Part shown: positions 1 to 8,764 of the stretch, piece after piece
Layout of the letters: each line of letters starts with the position of its first letter
Numbering within the stretch: position 1 is the first letter of the stretch
Origin: Nocardioides potassii
GTDB taxonomy: Bacteria > Actinomycetota > Actinomycetes > Propionibacteriales > Nocardioidaceae
Assembly: GCF_021648885.1 (NCBI RefSeq)
Contig: NZ_JAKJHZ010000005.1
Coordinates: forward strand, 124,001-188,000
Length of the DNA stretch: 64,000 nt
Reading direction: 5' to 3'
Position numbers and translations under genes: made by a program
The notes under the pieces: model-generated
What the model saw: only the letters and a program-made list of their open reading frames with translations
What the model was told of the DNA's origin: nothing
Databases searched by the model: none

Positions 1-2531
1 GCGGCCAGGGCGCGGGCGACGTCGGCGCGCGCCTCGCCGATGTAGCGCTTGGCCTGCTTGGGTGCGTCGCTCTGCGCCAGCCACTCGTCGAGGCGGGCGA
101 GCGTGGCGGCCGAGCCCAGCGGCTTGGGGAAGGCGTACTCCAGGATCGTCGACGCCTTGTGGAAGCCGAGCACGTCGACCAGCGTCTCCGCGGCGGTCAG
201 GAACTTCTCGAGGTAGGGCTCGAGCACGTCCTCCTGGCCGAAGCGGAAGATCGAGAAGGCGACCTCACGGGCGGTCTCGTTGGGGGTCGCCGGGTCGACG
301 ATCGCCGCCCAGGCGGCCTCCTTGGCCTCGGGCGTCGGCTGCGCGGCGCGAGCCGCGGCGGCGAGCTCCTGGCCGGAGATCGTCCTGTCGACCTCGAGCT
401 CGGCGTCGATCTCGGCGTCGCCGAAGCGCCCGGCCTTCGCCAGCGCGGTGATCAGCGTCCAGCGCATGTCCTGGTCGATGGCGAGGCCCTCGACGGTGAA
501 CGAGCCGTCGAGCAGCCCGATCAGGTCGTCGAGCGCGGCGTCGTGGTGCGCGGCACCGGCGTAGGAGCGCGCGAAGGTCAGCTGGTGGTCGCTGCCCGGC
601 TCGGCGGCGAGCAGCAGCTCACGCAGGCCCGACTCCCACGTCGTACGGAGCTCGGCGCGGTGAGCCGGGTCGGAGTAGAAGTTGACCGCCAGTGCCGTCG
701 AGGCGGGGATCCGCGTGACGGCCCAGGCGTCGGTCTCCTGACCGATGTTGGCGAGCACCAGGTCGGTCCAGTCGCGGGTGCGCATCTCGGCGTCGCGGGT
801 CATGTCCCACGCCGCACCCCACACGAGCGCACGCGGCAGCGAGTCCTCGAACGTCGACAGCGAGGAGATCGCCGTGGCCATCGAGCGCTCGTCGAGGCGG
901 ATCTTGGCGTAGGCGTGGTCCTCGTCGTTGAGCAGGAGCAGCGCCGGCTGCTCGACGCCGGCGAGCTCCGGCACCTCGGTGCGCGCGCCCTCGACGTCGA
1001 TCTCGAGGTAGTCGCGACGGACCAGCGACCCGTCCACCTCGTCGTACAGGCCGATGCCGAGGCGGTGCCGGCGCAGCGTCGGCCAGTCCTCGTGGGCGGT
1101 CTGCGTGACGGCGAACGACGTGTAGGTGCCGTCCTCGCCGAGCTCGAAGGACGGGGCGAGCGTGTTGACGCCGGCGGTCTGGAGCCACTCCTGCGCCCAG
1201 CCGTCGAGCTCGCGGCCCGAGGCCTTCTCGAGGGTCGCGAGCAGGTCCTTGAACTCGGGGTTCCCGTACTCCCACTCCTTGAAGTAGGCGCGCAGGCCCT
1301 CGAGGAACGGCTCGATGCCGACCCACGCGACGAGCTGCTTGAGCACCGAGGCGCCCTTGGCGTAGGTGATCATGTCGAAGTTGACCTCGACCGCGTGCAG
1401 GTCGACGTTGTCGGCCGCGATCGGGTGCGTGGAGGGCAGCTGGTCGGCGCGGTAGCCGGTCTGCTTGCGGGCGTTGGCGAAGCCGGTCCAGGCATCCGTG
1501 AACTCGGTGGCGTTGGCCTCGCACCAGTAGCAGGCCCACTCGGCGAACGACTCGTTGAGCCAGAGGTCGTCCCACCACTTCATCGTCACGAGGTCGCCGA
1601 ACCACATGTGCGCCATCTCGTGGGTGATGACCGAGGCGCGGAACTCGAAGAACGAGCGGGGCTGGCGGCTGCGGGGGAGGTACTCGTCGCGCAGCGTCAC
1701 GCACCCGGCGTTCTCCATCGCCCCTGCGTTGTACTCGGGGACGTAGAGCTGGTCGTACTTGCCGAACGGGTAGGGGTAGTCGAACTGCTCCTCGAACCAC
1801 TCGAAGCTCTTCTTGGTGAGCTCGACCAGCGCTGCCGTGTCCATGTGCTCCTTGAGCGACTGGCGGCAGTAGTGGCCGAGCGGGATCGTGCCGAACTTGC
1901 CCTCGTAGGTGTCGAGCTCGCCGTGGTACTCACCGGCGACGATCGCGGTGATGTAGGTCGACATCCTCTTGGTGGTCGGGAAGCGCCACACCGAGGCGCC
2001 CTCGGACCCTGCGACCGGCTCGGGGGTCGCGGCGTTGGAGACGACCACCCAGTGCGAGGGAGCGGTCACGTTGAAGGTGAAGACCGCCTTGAGGTCGGGC
2101 TGCTCGAAGGTGGTGAAGACGCGGCGCGCGTCGGGCACCTCGAACTGGCTGTAGAGGTAGACGCGGTCGTCGGCCGGGTCGACGAAGCGGTGCAGTCCCT
2201 CACCGGTGTTGGAGTACGCGCAGTCGGCGGCCACGACGAGCGTGTTCGTCGCCTCGAGGTCGTCGAGCGCGATGCGGTTGTCGACGTACGCCGTCGCGGG
2301 GTCGAGGCGGCGTCCGTTGAGGGTGATCTCGCGGACGTGCGGCGCGACGAGGTCGGCGAACGTGCTCGACCCGGGCTCGCGGCAGGTGAACTCCAGCGTG
2401 GTGACGGAGCCGAACGTGGCCTGCTCGGGCTGGGTGGCGCCCATCAGGTCCAGGTCGACGGTGTACGACGTGACGTCCAGGAGGGAGGCGCGGGTGGCGG
2501 CCTCGTCCCGGGTGAGGTTGGTTCCAGGCAT
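1..2531 (-). CDS. pepN: Aminopeptidase N (M1 family), 3' end cut by window edge
   Basis: Zinc metallo-aminopeptidase that removes N-terminal residues from peptides in the cytoplasm. About 843 residues are visible. The start MPGTNLTRDEAATRASLLDV and the exopeptidase motif GAMEN (around residue 270) can be read, followed by the zinc site HEMAH (around residue 303) and the second zinc ligand in NESFAEW. The visible end, [17 protein letters not shown], looks like the last helix of actinobacterial PepN, so only a few residues should be missing. The ATG at 2531 is preceded by a CAGGAT hexamer with 6-nt spacing, consistent with a leaderless start. It is divergent from the nitroreductase gene at 2590. 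The family assignment is secure. Confidence 0.95.
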   Translation of the reverse strand, partial: MPGTNLTRDEAATRASLLDVTSYTVDLDLMGATQPEQATFGSVTTLEFTCREPGSSTFADLVAPHVREITLNGRRLDPATAYVDNRIALDDLEATNTLVVAADCAYSNTGEGLHRFVDPADDRVYLYSQFEVPDARRVFTTFEQPDLKAVFTFNVTAPSHWVVVSNAATPEPVAGSEGASVWRFPTTKRMSTYITAIVAGEYHGELDTYEGKFGTIPLGHYCRQSLKEHMDTAALVELTKKSFEWFEEQFDYPYPFGKYDQLYVPEYNAGAMENAGCVTLRDEYLPRSRQPRSFFEFRASVITHEMAHMWFGDLVTMKWWDDLWLNESFAEWACYWCEANATEFTDAWTGFANARKQTGYRADQLPSTHPIAADNVDLHAVEVNFDMITYAKGASVLKQLVAWVGIEPFLEGLRAYFKEWEYGNPEFKDLLATLEKASGRELDGWAQEWLQTAGVNTLAPSFELGEDGTYTSFAVTQTAHEDWPTLRRHRLGIGLYDEVDGSLVRRDYLEIDVEGARTEVPELAGVEQPALLLLNDEDHAYAKIRLDERSMATAISSLSTFEDSLPRALVWGAAWDMTRDAEMRTRDWTDLVLANIGQETDAWAVTRIPASTALAVNFYSDPAHRAELRTTWESGLRELLLAAEPGSDHQLTFARSYAGAAHHDAALDDLIGLLDGSFTVEGLAIDQDMRWTLITALAKAGRFGDAEIDAELEVDRTISGQELAAAARAAQPTPEAKEAAWAAIVDPATPNETAREVAFSIFRFGQEDVLEPYLEKFLTAAETLVDVLGFHKASTILEYAFPKPLGSAATLARLDEWLAQSDAPKQAKRYIGEARADVARALA

Positions 2532-2537
2532 GGGCGC

Positions 2538-2543
2538 ATCCTG
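2538..2543 (-). promoter_or_regulatory. Candidate -10 hexamer of pepN
   Basis: CAGGAT on the minus strand ends 6 nt before the pepN ATG, so transcription would begin at or next to the start codon. It is a weaker match to TANNNT than most others in the window. Confidence 0.35.
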
Positions 2544-2589
2544 CCACCGAGCCCGGAATACTCCACGGCCGCGGCGGATTGCACCCGGT

Positions 2590-3189
2590 ATGGCTACCGC
2601 TGACTTCTGGTTCGACCCGCTCTGCCCCTTCGCCTGGATCACCTCGCGGTGGATCAAGGAGGTGGAGCAGGTCCGCGAGATCGACGTGCAGTGGCACGTG
2701 ATGTCGCTGGCGTACCTCAACAAGGACAAGGACATCCCGGACGGCTACCGCGAGATGCTGGCCGGCAAGGAGAAGCCCGTCCGCGTCGCGATCAAGATCG
2801 CCGAGGACTACGACAACGCCACGCTCGGCGAGTGGTACACCGCGATCGGCACCCGCCGGCACAACAACGGCGAGGAGCTCGACCGCGACATGGTCGCCGC
2901 CTCGCTGGCCGACGTCGACCTGCCCGCCGACCTGATCGAGGCGTGGGACGACGAGTCGCTCGACGCGCTCGTCGCGAAGAGCCACCACGAGGGCATGGAC
3001 GCCGTCGGTGACGACGTGGGCACCCCGACGATCCACATCAACGGCTCGGCCTTCTTCGGTCCCGTGCTGTCGAAGATCCCGCGTGGCGAGGAGGCCGGCG
3101 AGCTGTGGGACGGCGCCGTCGCCGTCGCCAAGTTCCCCTACTTCTACGAGCTCAAGCGCTCGCGCACGGGCGACCTCGACTTCTCCTGA
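2590..3189 (+). CDS. Mycothiol-dependent nitroreductase, DsbA-like (Rv2466c type)
   Basis: A 199-residue thioredoxin-fold (DsbA/FrnE-like) protein. The N-terminal FWFDPLCPFAWITSRW and the C-terminal GTPTIHINGSAFFGPVLS and KIPRGEEAGELWD match, from memory, the Mycobacterium tuberculosis mycothiol-dependent reductase Rv2466c, which protects against oxidative stress and reduces some nitro compounds. The active site here is C-P-F-A, so only one Cys of a CxxC is present, as in the Rv2466c group. This supports mycothiol as the organism's main thiol. It is single-gene and divergent from pepN; a perfect 14-bp hairpin separates it from metG. The ATG at 2590 is the only good start in frame. Confidence 0.88.
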   Translation: MATADFWFDPLCPFAWITSRWIKEVEQVREIDVQWHVMSLAYLNKDKDIPDGYREMLAGKEKPVRVAIKIAEDYDNATLGEWYTAIGTRRHNNGEELDRDMVAASLADVDLPADLIEAWDDESLDALVAKSHHEGMDAVGDDVGTPTIHINGSAFFGPVLSKIPRGEEAGELWDGAVAVAKFPYFYELKRSRTGDLDFS

Positions 3190-3226
3190 CCCCACGCTGG
3201 TCGGCTCCTGACCACCGACGTCCCGA

Positions 3227-3259
3227 CGGGCGCGACCCGAGGGAATCGGGTCGCGCCCG
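3227..3259 (+). terminator. Hairpin terminator between nitroreductase gene and metG
   Basis: A perfect 14-bp stem (3227-3240 with 3246-3259) around a 5-nt loop. No T run follows, as is common in high-GC actinobacteria. The metG -10 hexamer starts 5 nt after the stem. Confidence 0.7.
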
Positions 3260-3264
3260 GTCAC

Positions 3265-3270
3265 TAGGCT
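3265..3270 (+). promoter_or_regulatory. -10 hexamer of metG (leaderless)
   Basis: TAGGCT ends 7 nt before the ATG at 3278, which places the expected transcription start on the start codon. No good -35 is visible because the upstream bases belong to the hairpin. Confidence 0.55.
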
Positions 3271-3277
3271 TGCGCCC

Positions 3278-5080
3278 ATGACTCGTGTCCTGTCCGCCGT
3301 CGCCTGGCCGTACGCCAACGGCCCGCGCCACATCGGCCACGTGGCCGGTTTCGGCGTGCCCTCCGACGTGTTCAGCCGCTACATGCGGATGGCCGGCCAC
3401 GACGTGCTGATGGTCTCGGGGACCGACGAGCACGGCACGCCGATCCTCGTCACCGCCGACCAGCAGGGCATCAGCGCCAAGGACCTCGCCGACAAGAACA
3501 ACGCGGTCATCGTCAACGACCTCGCGGACCTCGGGCTGTCCTACGACCTCTTCACCCGCACCACGACCGGCAACCACTACGGCGTCGTGCAGGAGATGTT
3601 CCGCACCGTGCTGGCCAACGGCTACATGGTCGAGCAGACGACGAAGGCAGCGATCAGCCCGTCGACCGGCCGCACCCTCCCGGACCGCTACATCGAGGGC
3701 ACCTGCCCCATCTGCGGGTACGGCGACGCGCGCGGCGACCAGTGCGACAACTGCGGCAACCAGCTCGACGCGACCGACCTGATCGACCCCAGGTCGAAGA
3801 TCAACGGCGAGACGCCGCAGTTCGTCGACACCCAGCACTTCCTGCTCGACCTGCCCGCGCTCGCCGACGCGCTCGGCGCGTGGCTCGACGAGCGCGAGGC
3901 GAGCGGCACGTGGCGGCCCAACGTCATCAAGTTCAGCCAGAACATCCTCAAGGAGATCCGCCCGCGCGCGATGACGCGCGACATCGACTGGGGCATCCCG
4001 GTCCCGGGCTGGGAGGACCAGCCGACCAAGCGGCTCTACGTCTGGTTCGACGCGGTCATCGGCTACCTGTCCGCCTCGATCGAGTGGGCTCGCCGGCTGG
4101 GGGAGCCCGACAAGTGGCGCGAGTGGTGGAACGACGCCGACGCCGAGTCCTACTACTTCATGGGCAAGGACAACATCGTCTTCCACTCGCAGATCTGGCC
4201 CGCCGAGCTGCTCGCCTACAACGGCCAGGGGTCGCGCGGCGGCGAGCCGGGGACGTACGGCGTGCTCAACCTGCCCACCCAGGTGGTGTCGTCCGAGTAC
4301 CTCACGATGGGCGACCAGCAGTTCTCGACCTCGCGGGGCCACGTGCTCTACGTCGGCGACTTCCTCGCCCGCTACGGCCCGGACCCGCTGCGCTACTTCA
4401 TCTGCGCGGCCGGACCGGAGACCTCCGACGCCGCCTTCACGTGGGCCGACTTCGTCACCCGCAACAACTCCGAGCTCGTCGCAGGCTGGGGCAACCTGGT
4501 CAACCGCACCGCGACGATGGTCGCGAAGAGCTTCGGGGAGATTCCGCCGCTCGGCGAGCTCGAGCCGGTCGACGAGGCCGTCCTCGCTGCCGTGCGCGGC
4601 GGGTTCGACACGGTCGGCGACCTGCTGGGCCACCACCGGCTGCGCGCCGCGACGGCCGAGGCGATGCGGATCGTGGGCGAGGTGAACAAGTACCTGACGG
4701 TCACCGAGCCCTACAAGATGAAGGACGAGTCGCAGCGCGACCGCCTGGCGACGGTGCTGCACGTGGCGGTGCAGTGCGTGAGCGACTGCAACACGCTGCT
4801 CGCGCCGTTCCTGCCACACGCGGCCAACAAGGTGCACCTGGTCCTGGGCGGCGAGGGTCAGTTCGTCCCGATGCCGCGCATCGAGCAGGTCGACGAGCTC
4901 GACCCCGACAACGGCGCCGGCCTGGTGTCGTACCCCGTCATCACCGGTGACTACTCCGCGACGCCTCGCTGGGAGTCGCGGCCAGTCACCGTCGGGGCGA
5001 AGGTCGAGAAGCCGACGCCGGTCTTCACCAAGCTCGACCCCTCCGTCGTCGACGAGGAGCTCGCGCGCCTCAGCGGCTGA
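3278..5080 (+). CDS. metG: Methionyl-tRNA synthetase
   Basis: Class I aminoacyl-tRNA synthetase charging tRNA-Met in the cytoplasm; 600 residues. The HIGH motif lies at residues 18-21 ([10 protein letters not shown]). A zinc knuckle of the CPIC...CDNCG type is near residues 144-160, and the tRNA-binding helical domain forms the last third. The KMSKS position reads FSTSR (about residues 346-350), a variant seen in archaeal-like and actinobacterial MetRS. No C-terminal EMAP-like dimerisation domain is present, so this is the short form. It has its own leaderless promoter and a terminator just upstream. Confidence 0.96.
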   Translation: MTRVLSAVAWPYANGPRHIGHVAGFGVPSDVFSRYMRMAGHDVLMVSGTDEHGTPILVTADQQGISAKDLADKNNAVIVNDLADLGLSYDLFTRTTTGNHYGVVQEMFRTVLANGYMVEQTTKAAISPSTGRTLPDRYIEGTCPICGYGDARGDQCDNCGNQLDATDLIDPRSKINGETPQFVDTQHFLLDLPALADALGAWLDEREASGTWRPNVIKFSQNILKEIRPRAMTRDIDWGIPVPGWEDQPTKRLYVWFDAVIGYLSASIEWARRLGEPDKWREWWNDADAESYYFMGKDNIVFHSQIWPAELLAYNGQGSRGGEPGTYGVLNLPTQVVSSEYLTMGDQQFSTSRGHVLYVGDFLARYGPDPLRYFICAAGPETSDAAFTWADFVTRNNSELVAGWGNLVNRTATMVAKSFGEIPPLGELEPVDEAVLAAVRGGFDTVGDLLGHHRLRAATAEAMRIVGEVNKYLTVTEPYKMKDESQRDRLATVLHVAVQCVSDCNTLLAPFLPHAANKVHLVLGGEGQFVPMPRIEQVDELDPDNGAGLVSYPVITGDYSATPRWESRPVTVGAKVEKPTPVFTKLDPSVVDEELARLSG

Positions 5081-5099
5081 CCGGCGCCTCCGGGCTGGC

Positions 5100-5105
5100 T
5101 ACGCT
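5100..5105 (+). promoter_or_regulatory. -10 hexamer for the LURP-one-like gene
   Basis: TACGCT ends 6 nt before the ATG at 5112, again a leaderless arrangement. It supports 5112 over the upstream in-frame codons, which overlap metG. Confidence 0.5.
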
Positions 5106-5111
5106 TCCGGC

Positions 5112-5681
5112 ATGCCTGCCGAGATGTACCTTCCGAACTTCGTGGTGAAGCAGAAGCTCACCATGATGGTGAACCGCTACGAGGTGTCGGAGTCCGACGA
5201 GGCGGGCAACCCGACCCGGCTGATGGCCTTCGCCGAGCAGAAGCGGCTGGCGTTCAAGGAGCAGGTGACCTTCTGGACGGGCCCCGACCGCCAGCGTGCC
5301 GTCTTCGGCTTCAAGGCGCGCAAGAAGCTCGACCTCAACGCGGGGTACGACGTCACGGACGAGGGCGGCGCGCAGATCGGGTTCTTCCGCAAGGACTTCG
5401 GCGCCTCGCTGCTGCGCTCGACCTTCCACGTCGAGGGGCCGGGCTACACCGGCACCGGGCGCGAGCGCAACCAGGTCGTCGGCCTGCTGCGCCGCTTCAC
5501 CGAGCTCGACTTCATCCCGATCCACTTCGACTTCGTCGACCCAGCGGGCAACGCGCTCTTCTCCGTCGAGCGCACGATGTCCATCGGGGACCGCTACCGC
5601 GTCTCGGTGCCCGACGACCGGGTGGACTTCCGCGTCGCAGCGGCCGTCGCCGTGGCGCTCGACGCGCTGATGTCGCGCTAG
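5112..5681 (+). CDS. LURP-one / tubby-C-like domain protein
   Basis: A 189-residue soluble protein made mainly of short beta strands. Recognisable features are an early segment NFVVKQKLTMMVNRYEV, a repeated pattern in which aromatic and basic strands alternate with turns, and a final hydrophobic helix AAAVAVALDALMS. This layout resembles the LURP-one-related (scramblase/tubby-like) family of actinobacteria, whose biochemical role is unknown. There is no signal peptide or membrane segment apart from the terminal helix. It stands between metG and a small oxidoreductase gene and is probably transcribed from its own leaderless promoter. The family assignment is by pattern only. Confidence 0.6.
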   Translation: MPAEMYLPNFVVKQKLTMMVNRYEVSESDEAGNPTRLMAFAEQKRLAFKEQVTFWTGPDRQRAVFGFKARKKLDLNAGYDVTDEGGAQIGFFRKDFGASLLRSTFHVEGPGYTGTGRERNQVVGLLRRFTELDFIPIHFDFVDPAGNALFSVERTMSIGDRYRVSVPDDRVDFRVAAAVAVALDALMSR

Positions 5682-5708
5682 GTCACACCGAGGCACGAGG
5701 AGGTCGAC

Positions 5709-6344
5709 ATGCACGTCGCAGTCCTGGGGACCGGTGCCGTGGGCCGCACGCTCGCCGCGCGGCTGGTCGAGCTCGGCCACGTCGTACGCCTCGGCACCAG
5801 GGACCCGTCCACGACCCGCTCGCGCGACGACTGGTCGGAGCTGCCGGGCGTCGAGCTGACGACGTTCGCCGAGTCCACCGTTGGCGCGGACCTCGTCGTC
5901 CACGCCGGCAACGGCGTCGCGGCCCTCGACCTCCTCGCCGGAGCCGGTGACCTCGCCGGCAAGGTGCTGGTCGACGTCTCCAACCCGCTCGACTTCTCCG
6001 CCGGCTTCCCCCCGACGCTGACGGTCAAGGACACCGACAGCCTCGGCGAGCAGGTGCAGCGCGCCTACCCGGAAGCGAAGGTCGTGAAGACGCTCAACAC
6101 GCTGACCGCCGACCTGATGGCTCACCCCGACCGGCTGCCGGAGCCGACCACCGTGTTCGTCAGCGGCGACGACCCGGACGCCAAGCGGCTCGTCACGGGC
6201 CTGCTGCTCGACCTCGGCCACGCGGACGTGCTCGACCTCGGGGGCATCGAGACCGCGCGCGGGGTGGAGATGTGGCTGCCCCTGTGGCTGCGCGTGATGG
6301 GCGCGATCGGCACCGCGGACTTCAACATCAAGGTGGTCCGTTGA
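5709..6344 (+). CDS. NAD(P)-binding oxidoreductase, F420-NADP reductase-like
   Basis: 211 residues with an N-terminal Rossmann motif GTGAVGRTLAARL directly after the start and a basic GTRD patch at the end of strand 2, which suggests NADP rather than NAD. The internal segment VSNPLDFSAGFPP and the motif VKTLNTL are typical of the family that includes F420H2:NADP oxidoreductase and its paralogues. The substrate is not evident. A GAGGAGG ribosome site lies 5 nt upstream of the ATG. The stop overlaps the start of the following hydrolase gene (TTGA), so the two are probably translated together. Confidence 0.72.
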   Translation: MHVAVLGTGAVGRTLAARLVELGHVVRLGTRDPSTTRSRDDWSELPGVELTTFAESTVGADLVVHAGNGVAALDLLAGAGDLAGKVLVDVSNPLDFSAGFPPTLTVKDTDSLGEQVQRAYPEAKVVKTLNTLTADLMAHPDRLPEPTTVFVSGDDPDAKRLVTGLLLDLGHADVLDLGGIETARGVEMWLPLWLRVMGAIGTADFNIKVVR

Positions 6345-7225
6345 CCGAGCCCGTGATGTACCCCGAGGTCCGCGCCGCCGTGGCGGCCGACACCAGTCCC
6401 GACCTGACCGCCCCCGGCTTCGACATCGCCGCGCACCGGGAGGAGGCCCGGCGCGCCAGCCTCCGGCTGCCGCGGGAGGACGTCGCCTCGGTGGTCGACA
6501 TCGACGCCGACGGCGTGCCGTGCCGCCTCTACACGCCCGCCGACGCCCTGCCCGGGCTCGTCGTGCACGCCCACGGCGGTGGCTTCGTGCTCAACGACGT
6601 CGACGTCCACGACGGCATCTGCCGGCGGATGGCCAACCGCGGACGTCGCGCCGTGCTGAGCGTGGACTACCGCCGACCTCCCGAGGCGCCGTTCCCCGCC
6701 GCGCCGGACGACCTCGACACGGTCGTCGGCTGGCTGGGGCGGGAAGGTCTGCCCGGGCCGTACGCCGCCCACGGCGACTCGGCGGGCGCCAACCTCGCGC
6801 TGGTCGCCGCGCTCCGCAACCCGGGCTTCTTCTCCGTCGTGGCCCTGGTCTACCCGTTCCTCGACCCGCACTGCGCCTTCCCGTCGTGGGGCGAGGCCCG
6901 CGACACGGGCTTCGACCCCACGGAGGCGCACTGGTACTGGGCGCAGTACGCGCGCGACGAGGCCGACTTCGACCACCCCGACCTCGCGCCGCTGCTCTCC
7001 GACCGCCTGGGCACGCTGCCCCCCACCTTCGTGGCGAGCGCCGAGGCGGACCCGCTGCGCGACGAGGGGGAGGAGCTCGCCCGGCTCGTCGCGGAGGCGG
7101 GTGTGGAGACCGTCGGCATCCGTTGCCTCGGCCAGACCCACGGCTTCTGGCGCCACGCCGACTTCACCGCCTCCGAGCCCCTCGTGCGCACGGTCGCGGG
7201 CTGGATCGACCAGCACCTGCGTTGA
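6341..7225 (+). CDS. Alpha/beta hydrolase, hormone-sensitive-lipase type
   Basis: An esterase-like enzyme of about 294 residues. The oxyanion-hole motif HGGGF (around residue 77), the nucleophile elbow GDSAG (around 144), the acid in SAEADPLRD and the base in GQTHGFW give a complete Ser-Asp-His triad in HSL-family order. The natural substrate is unknown. The start is uncertain: TTG at 6341 gives the 4-nt overlap TTGA with the upstream gene and has AAGGTGG 4-5 nt before it; GTG at 6353 and ATG at 6356 are in frame and would shorten it by only 4-5 residues. A large inverted repeat follows the stop. Confidence 0.83.
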   Translation: MTEPVMYPEVRAAVAADTSPDLTAPGFDIAAHREEARRASLRLPREDVASVVDIDADGVPCRLYTPADALPGLVVHAHGGGFVLNDVDVHDGICRRMANRGRRAVLSVDYRRPPEAPFPAAPDDLDTVVGWLGREGLPGPYAAHGDSAGANLALVAALRNPGFFSVVALVYPFLDPHCAFPSWGEARDTGFDPTEAHWYWAQYARDEADFDHPDLAPLLSDRLGTLPPTFVASAEADPLRDEGEELARLVAEAGVETVGIRCLGQTHGFWRHADFTASEPLVRTVAGWIDQHLR

Positions 7226-7240
7226 GCGTCCCGGACGACC

Positions 7241-7319
7241 ACCACGAAGGCAGTTCGACCGGAGCCGCGGCATCGCCACGCTCGGGCGTACGGCGCGGCC
7301 GCCGAACTGCCTTCATGGT
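7241..7319. repeat. Inverted repeat between hydrolase gene and rpiB
   Basis: Arms of 17 nt (7241-7257 and 7303-7319) pair with one mismatch around a 45-nt GC-rich centre. The right arm ends 28 nt before the rpiB start. It could act as a terminator for the hydrolase operon. Its centre contains a cgggcgtacggcg-like stretch that resembles the spacer of the hairpin array near 17.2 kb. Confidence 0.6.
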
Positions 7320-7347
7320 GTCCGTCCCACTCTGGGAGACTTCCGCC

Positions 7348-7866
7348 ATGCGCGTTCACCTGGGCTCCGACCACGCCGGACTCGAGCTGAAGGACCACCT
7401 GATGACGTGGCTCGTGGACCACGGCTACGAGCCGGTGGACCACGGGCCGTTCACCTACGACGCGGAGGACGACTACCCGGTCTTCTGCCTGCGTGCGGGG
7501 GAGGCCGTCGCCGCGGACCGCGCCGAGGGCCTCGACAGCCTCGGTGTGGTCATCGGCGGCTCGGGCAACGGTGAGCAGATCGCGGCCAACAAGGTGACCG
7601 GGATCCGCTGCGCGCTCGCGTGGTCGGAGGAGACCGCCGCGCTGGGCCGCCAGCACAACGACGCCAACGTGGTCTCGGTCGGCGGTCGGATGCACTCGGT
7701 CGAGGACATGACGCGCTTCGTCGAGGTCTTCCTCACCACCCCGTTCTCCGGCGAGGAGCGCCACGCCCGGCGGATCGGCCAGCTCTCGGTCTACGACGAG
7801 ACCCGTGAGCTTCCCCCGCTGCCCGAGTCCGCGCTCCGCGGCCCGGGCCAGGACGGGGATGCCTGA
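7348..7866 (+). CDS. rpiB: Ribose-5-phosphate isomerase B / RpiB-LacAB family
   Basis: 172 residues. Family motifs are MRVHLGSDHAGLELK at the start, GGSGNGEQIAANK in the middle (anion-hole loop) and the distal HNDANVVSVGGRM segment. RpiB interconverts ribose 5-phosphate and ribulose 5-phosphate in the pentose phosphate pathway. It carries a C-terminal extension of roughly 15-20 residues compared with the usual 150-160. The ATG at 7348 is preceded by GAGACT with 6-nt spacing, a plausible leaderless -10. Its end overlaps the next gene by 8 nt, indicating co-transcription with the DNA glycosylase. Confidence 0.9.
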   Translation: MRVHLGSDHAGLELKDHLMTWLVDHGYEPVDHGPFTYDAEDDYPVFCLRAGEAVAADRAEGLDSLGVVIGGSGNGEQIAANKVTGIRCALAWSEETAALGRQHNDANVVSVGGRMHSVEDMTRFVEVFLTTPFSGEERHARRIGQLSVYDETRELPPLPESALRGPGQDGDA

Positions 7867-8764
7867 GGGTCACACCCTCCGCCGGCTCGCCGACGACCTC
7901 GCCGCCGCGTTCGCGGGACGGGTCGTCCGCGTCACCTCCCCCCAGGGACGCTTCGCCGCGGAGGCAGCCCAGCTCGACGGGTCGACGGTCGTCGGCGCCG
8001 ACTCGGCCGGCAAGCACCTCTTCGTCGACCTCGACCACGACCGGTTCGTCCACGTCCACCTCGGCCTGATCGGCTCCTTCGACGTGCACACCGAGGTCGA
8101 CACGGTGCCCGAGCCGGTGGGGGCCGTCCGGCTCCGGCTGGTGACCGTGCCCGGACCCGGCTCCGACGGGCGCGGGACGGCGTACGCCGACCTGCGGGGC
8201 GCGATCGTGTGTGACCTGATCGGCACCGCGCGCCGCGACGAGGTGCTCGGCCGGCTCGGTCCGGACCCGCTGCGCGCCGACGCGGATCCCGACCTCGCGT
8301 GGCGCCGCATCTCGCGCAGCCCGCGCCCGATCGGCGACCTCCTGATGGACCAGAAGGTGCTCGCGGGCGTCGGCAACGTCTACCGCGCCGAAGTGCTCTT
8401 CCGGCACCGCATCCACCCGCTCCGCCCGGGCAGCACGCTGCGCGTGGGCCAGTGGCGCGCGATGTGGGCCGACCTCGTCGAGCTCATGGCCGAGGGGGTG
8501 CGCACCAACAGGATCGACACGGTGCGCCCCGAGCACCTGCCCGAGGCCATGGGTCGCGCGCCCCGCCGGGACGACCACGGCGGCGAGGTCTACGTCTACC
8601 GCCGGACGGGGATGCCGTGCCACGTGTGCGGCTCGACGGTCCGTACCGGTGAGCTCGTCGGACGCAACATCTTCTGGTGTCCGCGATGTCAGCCCACCTT
8701 CCGCTCGCGCGCCGTACAGTCTGCGTCCAAGGACGGCGGCGCATCGGGAGGAGCGCGGACATGA
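7859..8764 (+). CDS. nei: Fpg/Nei family DNA glycosylase (endonuclease VIII-like)
   Basis: 301 residues. After removal of Met, the catalytic Pro-Glu is at the N-terminus (MPEGHTLRRLA), the hallmark of Nei-type enzymes, which excise oxidised bases and nick the strand. The helix-two-turn-helix segment MDQKVLAGVGNVYRAEVLF lies in the C-terminal half, and a zinc finger (CHVCG...CPRCQ, about residues 258-283) completes the DNA-binding site. The MPEGHT start points to the actinobacterial Nei branch rather than Fpg (MPELPE). It overlaps rpiB by 8 nt and the following phosphatase gene by ATGA, so the three form one operon. Confidence 0.9.
   Translation: MPEGHTLRRLADDLAAAFAGRVVRVTSPQGRFAAEAAQLDGSTVVGADSAGKHLFVDLDHDRFVHVHLGLIGSFDVHTEVDTVPEPVGAVRLRLVTVPGPGSDGRGTAYADLRGAIVCDLIGTARRDEVLGRLGPDPLRADADPDLAWRRISRSPRPIGDLLMDQKVLAGVGNVYRAEVLFRHRIHPLRPGSTLRVGQWRAMWADLVELMAEGVRTNRIDTVRPEHLPEAMGRAPRRDDHGGEVYVYRRTGMPCHVCGSTVRTGELVGRNIFWCPRCQPTFRSRAVQSASKDGGASGGART

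Noticed and set aside
159..2603. Long plus-strand open frame opposite pepN
   Set aside because: Antisense shadow caused by high GC; the minus strand has HEMAH and GAMEN of aminopeptidase N.
4300..4335. Defective MetRS because KMSKS is FSTSR
   Set aside because: This is a normal variant in archaeal-like and actinobacterial MetRS; the other motifs are intact.
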